DNA of 64,000 bases, from positions 39,126,905 to 39,190,904 of the forward strand of contig CM047427.1 in assembly GCA_026168455.1 (NCBI GenBank). The letters run 5' to 3'. Shown piece by piece: positions 1-12,089 of this stretch (its first letter is position 1; each line of letters opens with the position of its first letter). The notes beneath the pieces are model-generated. The model was not told the origin of the DNA. It saw nothing but the letters and a program-made list of their open reading frames with translations, and searched no databases. The stretch is from Theocolax elegans. Lineage: Eukaryota; Arthropoda; Insecta; Hymenoptera; Cerocephalidae. Made by a program: the position numbers and the translations under genes.

Positions 1-230
1 AACTTTATATTTAAGGGCTACTAAGATTGACTTAGTTGCAGCTATAGTGTTTTTATTCTAATATTATACATATTACAGTGTTGAAAAACGTAGTGTTTTA
101 ATATGAAAAAATGTATAAATATTGCAATGTTTACTTATATCGTAATGTTTAAACGCTGCTATTAAAAATTGTTTTATTATATAATTTATTAAAAATTAAT
201 TGCGTTGAAAATTTCTTTTTATATATATTA

Positions 231-608
<378 letters not shown>

Positions 609-741
609 TCATTTTCGTATTTTTAAACGTGTACCATTACATAAACCTCCTCCTAAATTTAAATTTCTTAATAATATTACAATAGCGCCAACTTCTATAT
701 CTATATCTATATCTATCTATATAATAATTAAGAGGCGAAGT

Positions 742-876
742 CTCCGGTCTTTCTGTGACGTAATTTTTCTCCGGTCTTTCTATTATGTAATTTTTCTCCG
801 GTCTTTCTATGACGTAATTTTTCTCCGGTCTTTCTATGACGTCAATTTTCTCCGGCTATTTCGTTACGTAAATGAT
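742..876. repeat. 27 bp tandem repeat, about five copies
   Basis: The word ctccggtctttctatgacg recurs with starts at 742, 769, 796, 823 and 850, an exact 27-base period, with a few substitutions and a degenerate last copy. Confidence 0.85.
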
Positions 877-1178
877 GATGCCCCGATGACCTGGAGGTCA
901 GGATGGCGACCTGGACATCGTCTACAGGAAGTGAAATTTTAAAAAAAAATAATTGTAGTTGTCCTCCTAGTAGATGATGCACCGATGACCTGGAGGTCAA
1001 GATGGCGACCTGGATATCGTCTACAGGAAGTGACATTTTTTTTAAAATAATTGTAGTTGTCGTCCTAGTAGATGATGCCCCGATGACCTGGAGGTCAGGA
1101 TGGCGATCTGGACATCGTCTACAGGAAGTGACATTTTTTTTTAAAATAATTGTAGTTGTTCTCCTAGTAGATGATGCA
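874..1178. repeat. 98-99 bp tandem repeat, three copies
   Basis: Units start with gatgatgc at 874, 973 and 1071, and a fourth start appears at 1170. Each contains ccgatgacctggaggtca, a tcgtctacaggaagtga block and a T-run followed by ataattgtagttgt. Copies differ at a few sites only, which implies recent amplification. Confidence 0.85.
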
Positions 1179-2663
1179 ATTACAATAGCGCCAAGTTTTA
1201 AAATTAACTTATGTGGTGGTAAGCCATTAGGCGTTAAAGAATTAAAAAATTCTATTGGAATTGTATTATATATGTCCTCATTTTTATCAGAATTCGTTAT
1301 ATCAACACTAATATATTCCCTAGGTTCTCCGTTTAATCGATTTAATATTTCATTATTAATCTTTAAGACATCTTTATTTGTTGGTGCTAATATTACTTTA
1401 CTGTATAGCGAGTTGTCATTAGAATTTATTAAAGGGCCAAAAGTTTCTGCAATTAAATCTCCGCGAGATAAATGATTAGACGGTAAATGAATTAAATTAT
1501 TATTTTTTTCAAAATCGCTACCATCACTACGTTGTTCTCCACTTTAAGTAGCCAATCTTGGAACATATTATCATTATTATTAATTCTTTTGTTGCCTTGT
1601 AATGAAACATTATTAAACATGTTCCATAGTTTGCTTTTTTCAACACAAGATTCTATTATTTGAATTCTATTTCCAAAACGTACAACTGATAAAATTTGTC
1701 GAAAGTCACCAGATAATATTACAATTTTACCGCCAAATGGTTCGGAAGTTCTTTTAATAATCTATCAACAGCATCAAAAGCAAATTTAGATGCCATGGAT
1801 ATTTCATCCCAAATTATAACCTTTATTTCTTTTAAATATTGTCCATATTCGGTTTTTAACTTTACATTGCAAGTAGATTGCTCTGTTAAATTAAATGGTA
1901 ATTTAAATGCAGTGTGTACAGTTTTTCCATCGATTAAAAGATTAGCTGCAATGCGAGTCCAAGCTACTGCTAATACATTTATATTCGAATTTTTTAAATA
2001 TGCTATTAAATAATTATGTAAATAACTTTTACCACTACCTTCAGGACCGTCAATAAAAATTAATCTTTCTTTATTATTATTTTGAATAGCATTTATAGTG
2101 CCATTAAATATATTCATCTGTATTTCAGATAAAATACTTATGTTATTACTCACAGAAGAACAGTATGTAGTAAAATCATTTAAATCTTCGGTGTATATTT
2201 CATTAATTTCATCTATTGAAGGTAAATCATTTTTATACAACGCGCAACCGTGTAATATTAAAATATCATTTAATTTATTTAAAACAATCTTTTCTGCTGC
2301 TTTTTCATTCAATTTTGGATCGTAAAAATAATTTTTGTACTTATCATAAAGATTTCGAATATTATTTGGTTTATGAAAAATAATTATGAATGCAAATAAT
2401 TGAATTAAAGCATTTGGAAATTGGTATATAACTGCTTCTTGTAAGCAATTATCCCATTCTTCATCTACTGATACCAATCCGCGGGCTGTTACTGCATCAT
2501 AATAAGTTGGATATATTATATTATTAAAGGACCTTACATCCGTGAATGATGTTGCGCCCGTTACATGTAATAATAACATTCTAAAATAAAATAATTCTGG
2601 TTGTTTAGGATTAACATAATACATTCTACTTAAAATTGGCTTTGTAAATTTTTTTCTTTTAAC

Positions 2664-2900
2664 CTAAATTTTTTTATTTTCATCATATACGTAATAATTT
2701 GGTATTTGAATATATAATAAATTTTTAGATGCATTATCATACGTATTTAATTGAAACCAAGCAGTAAGTATGGTTGTAACATTGCGATCAATCGATTTTT
2801 CTTCTGATCCTTCTTTGAAATATACATACTGTTCGTTTTCTAAATGTATTGCTAATCGATAAATAGCATGTGATTGTTTGTACAATTTGAAATGAAATAA
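2664..2900 (-). pseudogene. Helitron Rep-helicase linker segment
   Basis: Open segment containing KQSHAIYRLAIHLENEQYV, which matches the conserved linker of Helitron proteins that follows the PPEA block. It follows the TGA at 2901-2903 in the same frame and ends at a stop at 2664, after which the protein continues in another frame (GRMYYVNPKQPELFYFR-like, from about 2654). So one nonsense and one frameshift change flank it. It has no separate function. Confidence 0.8.
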
Positions 2901-4041
2901 TCAATGCATTGCTTCAGGAGGACATACATATCGAGTAGATAAGTATTGATCAATTTCATCGTAATTAAATACATTCTTATGTGATGAATCTTTATTATTA
3001 AAATTATTTAAATCATTAGTATCACTTTTAAATCTGACTAAAGTACAATCAGGCCCTTTATATAAATATTTAAATAAATACTTTATTGATTTAATTGTGC
3101 TGCATATTTCAACATTAATATGACAATTGAATTTCAATAGTAAGTAAGGATTATAAGGAACTACATATTGATTAGTTGCTATTCTGTTAGAAGAATATTT
3201 AACTGCCCTTCCATTGTTACGACGACGATGTAAAGGATACCCATTGTAACCATTATAATTAGTGTTATTATTATAAGATTTAGGAAAATTTTTAGTACAT
3301 TTTATTTTATTTTCGTCCATACAGGGTGAATTTAAATTTTGTTTTCCACGTGGTCCATGGATCTTGTGCTGCTTTACAAGCTCATATAATTTTGGATTAA
3401 CATTCTTATCTGGTATTTCAGCACTTATTATACTATCTACTTGATCTGAATTGTAAAATTTATCATTATCAACAAGATATAACAATAAATGCATATGAGG
3501 TAATCCATGTTTTTGAAACTCAATTACATAAATGTATGCTGCGACTATTCCAAAAATGTTTTCCTTTGATAATTCTTCTAAAAATGATTTTATTTTTCAA
3601 TTGAAAACTCGAGCCACAAGATCAAGTCGATCTAAAGTAGTTTCATTGAACTGTAAATTTTCAACTATTTCCGACCATTTTGGATTGCACGATTTAGTAA
3701 TAAATAAGTCGGGTTTATCACACGTTTGAACTAGAGTCATTGCATCCATATAATTTTGTTGCAAAGCACGAGGACCGCCAATAAAAGTAGAGGGTAAAAT
3801 AACCATTTTACCAACAGTTGTATTTTTATCTAATGCTTTATTATGTACATAATCCATTAACCCACGATACATTTCTGTTCTTAAGGATGATTGCTGTTTA
3901 CGAATGTAAAACAAACGAGTACCCTCTACTTTACACCATGCATCAACACAAAACTGTAGACTTACTTTACCTAATTGTAAACAAGGATTAAAATTGTTTC
4001 GAATACTAAATTTGTAAGAATAATATTCTAAAGCAGTAACT
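2901..4041 (-). pseudogene. Helitron Rep (HUH endonuclease) domain, broken
   Basis: Encodes the Helitron-like N-terminal domain that nicks and joins single-stranded DNA in rolling-circle transposition. Visible family signatures in order: an EYYSYKFSIR-type block near 3980-4035, LPSTFIGGPRALQQNY, PDLFITKSCNPKW, and the HUH motif HGLPHMH at 3489-3509. One in-frame TGA (3597-3599) separates the FIGGPR part from the HUH part, and a second TGA (2901-2903) follows the PPEAMH block. The reading frame is otherwise shared across the first stop (102 bases, 34 codons, from 3596 to 3494), so this is nonsense decay, not two genes. The N-terminus is absent. The helicase portion continues on the left. Confidence 0.9.
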
Positions 4042-7000
4042 ATGTTTTTTTATGTTATTACTGACACAAATTAGTAAAAAATAAAAATGTATACTGTAAC
4101 AATAATTATTATAATAATTAAGCAAAAAATATAATATAATTATCATGTATTAAAAAAAATTGTTTGACGATGTATAATTACAAAAATAATACATTATTAC
4201 AATAATTATTATACATTATTATTATTATGTATACATTATTACTGTAATGTATACTGTACAAAAATAGTTATAATTTCATAATGAAAATCGTATTAATTAA
4301 GGATATATTCTACCGAGAGATTAATTAATTTTATTCGACCGAGGGAGCGTTCACGACCGAGGAATGGTAGCTAGTTCGGATATTAATTTTAGAAAATCTC
4401 TAACATTGTTTTTTTAATTACACTGATGCTTACCTTGAATTCAACTACTTAACACTTTTAATTTTCTAATATCGATTTTTTTCGCCCTGTCTTCGTACCC
4501 TTTGGTCAATTTTTAGTTACATATATATACTTACACATCTAAATAAATACGACAACTAGAGCATGAATGTATATCTATCTTCTCGTTCAAGGTTTCTTTA
4601 ATTATCTCAGCCCGTTTCCGAGTTGTAAAAATGTCCATCTAAATATTTTTCATCTCCAATCGCACAAATAATATTAACTATTATATTATTTAAAGAATTT
4701 AAAAAAAAAAGAACCTGAGAATTTTACATACACATTATTATAGGGAAAACCTGCACGTGCCAGCGGTTTCTTTTCTTTTACGATTGCACATATAATACGC
4801 AGTTAAACACCCACGCCAAATTGCACAAACGTTAATTACTAATATGTATCTACACACCAAGAAATCGATGTCGAGACGAAAAAAAGAAAAAGTTACGTTC
4901 CATATATTTTTTTTTTCATGTATAAATTTGTATATACCTATATATAAAAAGGTCGTACGCGACGGCTGTTGAATTTCGTAGCGAATCAATAAAGAATAGT
5001 GGGCAGTTGCCAAAAATTGTGGTTCGGGTTAGATTTTTGGCACTTCCCTTTGGCTACGATGGGATAAGAAAAGACCGAGCGCGCACACCTTTTTTTTGTT
5101 TCCATACTATTTTATCCCTACCGCTTGTTTTTTTTTCCTTCTTTTACGGATATCGTCTATACAACGCGATATGTAATAAATTATTGAATTAATAATTATA
5201 CCGGTGCAACTATATCATTGATCGCGTATATTTATATTAATAATGGTATAATTATAATTTTCGGGGTACAAATATCGAGTAAACGTCTATTTTGAAAACT
5301 TGGATTACGTGTGTATGTTGTTATATCGCTAACTTTTAATACACACAATGTGATTTGAGGTTGTAAATGTGTCAGAACGTCACAATACGAGAATAAATAA
5401 CGAATTTACTCGACAAAGTACGTGATAAAACTTTTTAAACGCGGATCATGTGTATGTGTGCGTGTGTGTAACGCATATATATATATATAAACGAGGATAC
5501 AATGAATTATTTGTTAATGAGGAATAACTTTTTTCGACTAAAAGGGACAAAAAATTGTCGTAAATCATTTATATGTTTCGCGAATAAAAACAATTTTATA
5601 TATACCTTTTTCATTCGCCCTTTGTTTTTTTTGTGTGTATATGTGTGTGTGTGTATCTGTATATATGTATAAATAGCATTTGAAACAAAATCGATAAATA
5701 CAAATTTATATTTCAACTCGAACGAAAAGATACAGTTTTTATCGAGATTTCGTATATATATTTTTATGAAACGCGTTGTGTGTTACTATCTTACGAAAGT
5801 TTTTTTTTTTTTTAAATATGGCAGACGCGAGATAAGGAACTTTTTTTTTACGTTGTCTCGAAAGAATATTTTGTCAAACTATATCAGAATATACAGGTCT
5901 AAAATGCGCAAGTGACTTTTTCAATATGTATATACTTTCGAAAAATATCTCGCGTTTAGTATAGTGTGTGAAAGGAGATGACGATTAAAAAAGTTTTTAA
6001 AATAATAAGATGTATTTTTTGTACTTTTGTTTATATAATGTGAGAAGTCATTTTACAATATGCAAAAAGTATATACAATTTGGAAATATCACAATTAAGA
6101 GTGCAGTGTAAAAGAAGGCAACGTATTTAGAATGTAATAAAATTTATATTTTTGCTTATAACGAAGGTTATATATATATATTATAGACAACTTTTGTAAA
6201 CCCTATTTTATAAACTTTTTTTACGTGAGTTAATGATTAATTCTTATTTCGACTGTTCAATAATATAAAATAAAACATTATTATTTAGGTGTTACAGTCG
6301 ATAAACTACAACAAAAAAATGTTAATTATAAGAAAGTAAAAATATTGTAATAAAAGTAAATTAAAAAAAAAATAAAGCCAAATTCTTTTATTTTATACAA
6401 TATTTTTACAATTAAAGTTTTATTTTTTATAGTCATTTTTAATTTTTTTACGTACACGAGGTGGTCATTTTTAAAACGAATAGTTTTAAATATATAAAAA
6501 ATATAAGTGATATTACAATAACAATCTTGATTACCATTTGACATTTTATTTTTCATCTCACGTTTCATTCATCAGACGTAATGAGTTTCCCCCGTTCCTT
6601 TTTTTCGGGTATATACACGAAAGTGGACGGTATATATAAAAGAAAACGACACGATCATCATCTCCCTACCAATCGCAAGTGTTTACCTTCGTTGAGACAC
6701 ACATACACATACTTGGGCATTTATAGTACAGTAAGCCGCAAACGAGTTTTTTCGCACTGGCATATATTTCTCGATGGTTAGATGACGCATTCCCCACCTG
6801 TGTGCTTTTAATTTTTGACGTTATCCGCCATTTTGAAGGCGCCATATTGAAAAACGTAAAAATATTAATGCATATTTTGAAAGTTTAGGAAGTTTGTCCG
6901 AGTTTGTCCCAATTTGTTTTGAATCTGAAGGTCTTTTTCGATACCGAATATCAAATTGAAAAAAAAATATCACCGTAATTTTGGTAGTTTTTTATGAAGA

Positions 7001-7140
7001 AACCGCCATATTGTTTTTCCTTGCAATCGGATCCAAAATCTGATAACGGGATCTTGTAGAGCGACCCCAAAAACATATAAAAATGTTACTCATATGTGAT
7101 CATTCACATATTTCGCTGTAAATTAAAATAGTAAAGTTTA
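4042..7140. other. AT-rich intergenic or decayed repeat DNA, no gene seen
   Basis: Three kilobases of AT-rich sequence with short (TA), (TG) and poly-T runs. Short open frames have no recognisable motif and look random. A TATATATAAAAG string occurs near 6630 but no coding region follows it. I find no tRNA, rRNA or transposase remnant that I can support. Confidence 0.6.
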
Positions 7141-7177
7141 ACTTAAATTTTCGGTGTTTTGGTCGTTAACGGGTTAA
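7141..7177 (-). repeat. piggyBac-like terminal sequence ending in TTAA
   Basis: Reads, from its outer end on the minus strand, TTAA-cccgttaacgaccaaaa. The same word with one change starts at 23106 (TTAA-ccctttaacgaccaaaa). TTAA followed by CCC/TTT is the style of piggyBac-family ends. The opposite end of this copy was not found to the left. It marks the point where Gypsy-1 sequence stops, so it may have truncated that element. Confidence 0.4.
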
Positions 7178-7223
7178 TGTCGGGAAGGAATACGATCCCT
7201 AAGGATCCGGACCACTTCCTGCC

Positions 7224-8765
7224 CTATCTCTCGTGCAATGTCGGAAGGGAGGTTGGCGGTGGCCTCCAGCAACAGACGACATTCCCTGAGAATGTCCGTC
7301 TCGTTTCTGGATTGGTCGGCCGTCGCCGGTGAGCCAGCCGATGAAGCCCGTACTTCTTGGGCAGTGCGGTGTTCGGACCCAACCCCCCGTGTCGGCTAGC
7401 GAGGTGGTTTAACCACGCTCGTAGAGGCGTCAACGTCTGCTTCTTACGAGGTTTTAGGGACGGGGTGTCCATACCTTCCTCCCCGACTGGTGGTTGGGCA
7501 GGGACTGGCTGAGCGCCGCTCTCTTCTCGTCCCTGCCGTGATGATTCGGCTGCTGACTGGTTGGCTGAGGGAGTAGTTTGATTCTCTTGGTACTCCCTCA
7601 ACTTCTGGTCTGCCTTAGCTTGGACGACAGCACTGAGGGCAACCTTCACCTGTTCGAAGGGCCCCGTGCTGTCTAAGCCGAAGGCAGCAGCCTGGCGGCG
7701 AGTCGCCTCTTCTACTCGGCGACCCACCACCACTTCCGCATAGGAGGGCTTGGGCCCAGAAGGCTTCACAAACGAGCCCTTCTTGGGTCCCTCCCTGCGG
7801 GTGGGCGTCTCCATCCGCCGCTTTTTGTACTCGTTCTGGCTGTCCCGTTGCTTCGACCGCTTCGGTCTCTGCTGAGGTACAGGGACCTTGGCAACCGAAA
7901 CCTGGGAACCAACCGTCGAGAACGGCGAGTATCCCCGCTCTTGGATCCAGATGGCATAGGATCGAGAGCATCTTGGACACTCACTCACTGCCACGCCTCG
8001 GCGGCCGCAATTGAAGCAGTGTATCGATTGCGGTGCCGCGCACTCCCGGTGGCTGTGGTCCATCGCCCAGCAGTTAAAACAAGTCATTTTAGGCGGATCT
8101 ACCGACCGATCGAAAGGTAGAGGAACCAATCGACGGAGGACGATCCCCCTAGTAATGACTGGGCCGGATGACGATGGTCCAGCCTTGGCTTGTTCCGTCA
8201 GGGTCTCGACCCCAACATCGAGTTCCCTTGCGGTTGATGGGACTATGACGGACACAGCTCCCGCCCTCAAGCACGGACTCTCCGGCACTTGGGGGTTGGC
8301 TGGGACTCCTGACTCATAGTCATCCATCTTCAACTGCCGTCTGCCGCTGCTCTTCTTCTTGCGGCGTGAGCGATTATCGGCGACGGCCTTTTGCCGCTCC
8401 CGTTCTGCCTCGCGTAGATCTTCTACGTAGTCGGCGGGGTACATATAGGTGGACGACCCCAGTGCTAACACCGCAGGTACGTCCACCTCCATCTGCTCCA
8501 CCTGGGTCGTATCACCCGATGACGGGATATCAATCGTCGAGGTTCGGGATGGTCCTTCCATCTCGATGAGTACTTCGTCGATTTCCCGCACGGACTGGTC
8601 ACATCCAGCGAGTGGGTCATCAACGGGCACCTCGAGACAGTCGGAGGCCACTCCGACGACCTCTGCGGCAACACCCGACGTCGGAGTGTCTTCCCCCAGC
8701 AGAATGATCGGAGGCGACGATGGATCAACACCGTCTCCTGCCTCCAGGTCTCGGTTCTGGTCCAT
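7224..8765 (-). CDS. Gypsy-1 ORF3: zinc-knuckle protein in env position, intact
   Basis: An uninterrupted 513-codon frame downstream of integrase. I chose the ATG at 8763-8765 (MDQNRDLEAGD); the frame is open 21 bases further up but without ATG. It shows a low-complexity acidic N-terminus, a basic patch SRRKKKSSGRR near residue 138, two Cys-rich knuckles (CFNCWAMDHSHREC and CFNCGRRGVAVSECPRC, residues about 230-270) and a basic stretch KRSKQ...KKRRM near 305. There is no signal peptide, transmembrane segment or capsid domain, so it is not an envelope protein. Knuckles of the GV..CP.C type occur in insect Gypsy Gag proteins, so it is probably a nucleic-acid-binding, Gag-related product. A good splice acceptor lies immediately upstream. 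It might instead be the gag of another, truncated element; the function is unknown. Confidence 0.75.
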   Translation of the reverse strand: MDQNRDLEAGDGVDPSSPPIILLGEDTPTSGVAAEVVGVASDCLEVPVDDPLAGCDQSVREIDEVLIEMEGPSRTSTIDIPSSGDTTQVEQMEVDVPAVLALGSSTYMYPADYVEDLREAERERQKAVADNRSRRKKKSSGRRQLKMDDYESGVPANPQVPESPCLRAGAVSVIVPSTARELDVGVETLTEQAKAGPSSSGPVITRGIVLRRLVPLPFDRSVDPPKMTCFNCWAMDHSHRECAAPQSIHCFNCGRRGVAVSECPRCSRSYAIWIQERGYSPFSTVGSQVSVAKVPVPQQRPKRSKQRDSQNEYKKRRMETPTRREGPKKGSFVKPSGPKPSYAEVVVGRRVEEATRRQAAAFGLDSTGPFEQVKVALSAVVQAKADQKLREYQENQTTPSANQSAAESSRQGREESGAQPVPAQPPVGEEGMDTPSLKPRKKQTLTPLRAWLNHLASRHGGLGPNTALPKKYGLHRLAHRRRPTNPETRRTFSGNVVCCWRPPPTSLPTLHER

Positions 8766-8795
8766 CGGGGAGCTGAAAGAAAACAAAAGGTTAAT
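8766..8795 (-). promoter_or_regulatory. candidate 3' splice site ahead of ORF3
   Basis: On the minus strand the sequence ccttttgttttctttcag ends at 8773, followed by ctccccg and the ORF3 ATG. A long pyrimidine tract plus CAG directly before a start codon is what a spliced subgenomic mRNA needs, as known for env of errantiviruses. Splicing itself is inferred. Confidence 0.5.
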
Positions 8796-8953
8796 TAGTC
8801 ATAATTAAAGGTAAATTACGAATAAGGGAGGATTGCCCATTCACTCACATACAAGTATTCTCAAATATCACTCTCTTAATGCATGGCATACAGTTACCAG
8901 GCCCAACCTTCGATAACTGTTCTCATGCGAACCGATACGCAACCCTTACTGCT

Positions 8954-9988
8954 TTACTTGACAACCCGAGGTGGTACATATCTTTTTACATCAGATATGT
9001 GTACCTCGGTCCGTTTCCGACCGGACTCTTCTAGTCTCAGAATTACTGGAGATAGTACTTCTTTAACTTTGAAGGGTCCGTCATACTTTGGTGCCAGTTT
9101 AGCAGATATGCCCTTCGCACCTTGGGAAAGCGTTCGGCACTTCCTCATGACTAGATCTCCGACCTGAAAAGAGGCAATACGTCTGTTTCTGTTGTAGGTC
9201 TTTTCTTGACGTCTTTGCTCCTCGTCAATGTATTTCTTGACCAAGTCGCGTAGAGCATCAAGTCTTTTAAGACGATCTAGCCATACTTCGGGATTGTCCA
9301 GGATCTTAAATTCCTGTTTTTCCACTTCCCTGCGGAGACTCTTCACAGGTTGTGGATGACGCCCGAAGTTTAAGAACGCGGGTGAGACTTTGGTACTTGA
9401 CTGCATTGCCGTGTTTATTGCATGGCGAAATTCGTGCAAGTGGGTGTCCCACCCACGATGATCCGAATCCACAAACGTCGCAATCATCGTTTTTAACGTC
9501 CTATTTGTTCTCTCCACCGGGTTGGCTTGTGGTCGGTAAGGAGGGGTTCTGACATGTTTTATGCCATACTCCTCCAGCAGTCGCGACATGATGCCGTTGA
9601 TGAACTCAGTCCCATTATCCGTTATTAGGAAATCTGGCGTTTCCCAACGGAAGACTACGAGTTCCTCGAATGCTTTCGACACCGAGTTACCGGTCGCCGT
9701 ACGTAATGGTTTGAGCTATATCCACCTTGTAAACAAGTCTTGAAATACTATGATGTATTTGTATTGACTTTTACTACGTGGAAGCTCCATTACGTCTGTT
9801 GCCACAACAGCCCAGGGTCTCTCAATGTTACGTTTACCCATCAAGCCTTGAGGACCTGCTTGAGACGTCTTATAGCTCTGACAGATCAGACACTGTAAAA
9901 CAAATTGGCGGGTATCGTGGTAGATACCTGGCCAATAATAGTCTCTTGCAACACGTTCGTAAGTCTTTTCGACTCCCATATGACCCAT
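8954..9988 (-). pseudogene. Gypsy-1 integrase, interrupted by a stop
   Basis: Integrase inserts the reverse-transcribed DNA. Visible in order: the zinc-binding H-H-C-C region (GHMGVEKTYERV, CLICQSYK), the first catalytic Asp (VATDVMELP), the second in FLITDNGTEF, and the Glu in RPQANPVERTNRT, then a basic C-terminus with GPFKVKEVLSPV. An in-frame TAG at about 9716-9718 follows FTRWI, splitting the core between the first and second catalytic Asp, and another TAG at 10028-10030 separates it from RNase H. The frame then stays open to the stop at 8954. All catalytic residues are present, so only nonsense changes inactivate it. Confidence 0.92.
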
Positions 9989-10027
9989 GGATGGGTGGAA
10001 ATGAGAATCTACTAAGACTCGGGTCCT

Positions 10028-10735
10028 CTACTCTAAGGGTAGAACAAGGCGCCAGCCTTCTTCTCGTTCTGTTACAGAGTCCAAGAGTTTATCACTTGTA
10101 AAACGATATAGCATATCATCCTCAATCTTCCACTCCGGAAATTTCTGAGGGCATGAGCGTACATCGTTTAATCTAGCAATATACCATGGGTCTGTAATTA
10201 CTTCGAACGAGGCAATCTCTTCTTCGTCGGGGTCTGGGTTGACGGCACGAGAAAGCGCGTCCGGGACATAGTGCAAGGCTCCTTTCTTATGCACTATTTC
10301 AATGTCCCATTGCTGCATTTCAAGTATCCATCGTGCCAACCTACTCGACGGCTCTCTGAGATTTTTGAGCCATTTGAGAGCACTATGGTCGGTCACAGCC
10401 GTGAATCGATAAGCCTCAATGTATGGTCTCAATCTCTTAATAGCCCATATGAGAGCCAAGCATTCTTTTTCCGTTGTCATGTAATTACGTTCAGCGCGAT
10501 TTAATAATCGGCTGACGTAGACAATCGGATCCTCGAAACCCTCGTCGTCCAGTTGCGTCAACACAGCACCTATTGCTAAGTCACTAGCGTCACTTTGGAC
10601 GGTAAATGGCTTAGAAAAGTCTGGACGGGCTAGTACAGGCGCTTCAGCTAACGCAACTCTAAGCTGACAGAACGCCTCCTCCTGCTCCTCGCCCCAATCC
10701 CAAGCCTGGTCTTTACGCAGCAACTTGGTAAGGGG
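10028..10735 (-). pseudogene. Gypsy-1 RNase H domain
   Basis: Degrades RNA in RNA-DNA hybrids during reverse transcription. Shows KLLRKDQAWDWGEEQ, FTVQSDASDLAIGAVLTQ, YMTTEKECLALIWAI and FTAVTDHSALKWL, the usual Ty3/Gypsy blocks, then DALSR. The start is not a real start codon: the frame is cut off from RT by a small deletion and frameshift around 10736-10765, in a TATATA run. It ends at an in-frame TAG before the integrase zinc domain. Confidence 0.92.
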
Positions 10736-10745
10736 AGCTTTAATG

Positions 10746-12089
10746 TCAGCTTATATATATTATAGCTACCATCCCGAGGAAGGATCTCAGCTGTTTGACA
10801 TTACGAGGAGTAGGGTAATTAAGGACTGGAGCGACTCGTTCCTCGTTAGGCCTCAAGCCGTCCGCGTCCAATTTGTACCCAAGGAACGTTATGCTGGAGC
10901 AACAAAACTCACACTTCTCTCGATTCACTTCGAGTCCAGCGTCATTCAACGTCCTTAGTACGTATTCGAGCCATTTTAGATGGTCCTCAAAAGTTTCGGT
11001 AATGACGATCAAGTCGTCTAGATAACCAAACACATGAGGTTCCACCTTAGGCCCGAAAATTGCATCTATAAGCCGTGCAAAGGTCATAGGAGCATTCATG
11101 AGGCCAAAAGGCATTCTCGTGAACTGCCACAGCCCCAACCCTGGTACAGCAAATGCAGTATAATGCCGGCTCGCCTCGGCCATTAATATTTGGAAATATG
11201 CTTTCTTAAGATCGATTTTTGATATGTACCATGCATTATGCAGCTTATCCAGTATGGTATCCATATTAGGAATTGGATAAGAATCACGTTTTGTGACTGC
11301 ATTAAGGTCTCGAAAATCGATACAGAAGCGATAACTTCCTTCGTCCTTGCGGACGATGACCGGAGCAGCTGACCAATCACTCGCACTCGGTTCAATAATG
11401 CCCTTGTCAAACATCTTTTTGACCTCACTCTGGGCAAATTCGAGGACCTTGGGAGACATACGTCTTGGCTTATGACGAACCGGTCTTGCACCAGATTCAA
11501 CCTCTATATGGTGCTCCGTTAACGTCGTAAAGCCATGGACGTCTCCCGAGGTCAAGAGTAGGCTTTCAACTAACTCTTTGACTTGTTTCCGCTGGTCGTC
11601 CTGTATCTCAATTATACCAGCACATTCAGCGGAAATCCTCGAATCGATGTCATGAGCTGTATCTCTGACGAAGTGTCTCCAATCACTCTCGCCAATACGC
11701 CAAATAGCTTCGCCTAATTTGACTTCCATATTCCAATGTTGTAGAAAATCCATACCGAGAATGATGGAATGCTCAATATTCTCTACAATTCTCAGTTGGA
11801 TATTGCCATCAAGGCCTTCCACACAGAATAGAATGTCGATTAGGCCAAGGACTTTAAGTGCTGGTCCAGCCACACCTTTCACGATAACCTTGACAGGTCT
11901 CCATTTAAACTTGTACTGTTCGACAACATCTGATCTTACAAGAGAGACCATGGCGCCAGGATCGAAAAGTGCTTTAAAGTCCTTTCCACCGAGTCGTACC
12001 AAAAAGAATAGCCGGTTATCCGATTGGATTCCAGCAATTATCTGATCGGTTTGACTATCGTCGTTAGGAGTCGATGCCGTGTGCGTCAT
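10746..12089 (-). pseudogene. Gypsy-1 protease and reverse transcriptase
   Basis: The protease has FKALFDPGAMVSLV; the usual DTGA/DSGA catalytic triplet reads DPGA. A flap-and-end block GMDFLQHW follows. RT shows EVKKMFDKGIIEPSASDWSAP-like text, YRFCIDFRDLNAVTK, FQILMAE, RMPFGLMNAPMTF and the catalytic FGYLDDLIV, ending in FLGMVAIIYIS where the frame stops. The ATG at 12087-12089 overlaps the stop codon of the preceding frame as ATGA. The frame is open above this ATG as far as the C13 tract, so the true pol start is uncertain. The joint to RNase H is deleted. Confidence 0.92.

Larger units (their letters stand above)
692..1178. mobile_element. 487 bp insertion inside the Helitron helicase, made of tandem repeats
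   Basis: The 16 bp word attacaatagcgccaa occurs at 676-691 and again at 1179-1194. The helicase coding sequence reads continuously if the stretch between them is ignored: LGAIV is encoded at both edges. The insert starts with a (TATC)n-like run, then five 27 bp repeats (742-876), then three 98-99 bp repeats (874-972, 973-1070, 1071-1169). I see no ORF or terminal inverted repeats of its own. A 16 bp direct duplication fits a target-primed retroelement or a duplicative repair event better than a Helitron or most DNA transposons. The family is unknown. Confidence 0.75.

Noticed and set aside
874..1178. CRISPR array
   Set aside because: Direct repeats have no unique spacers; units are contiguous and the setting is eukaryotic.
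6580..6790. TATA-like promoter (TATATATAAAAG) followed by a 66-codon frame
   Set aside because: TATA strings are common in this AT-rich DNA, and the frame has no recognisable product.
7615..8808. Several frames overlapping ORF3 on both strands
   Set aside because: GC-rich shadow frames of the ORF3 region; only the 7224-8765 frame has knuckles and a sensible start.
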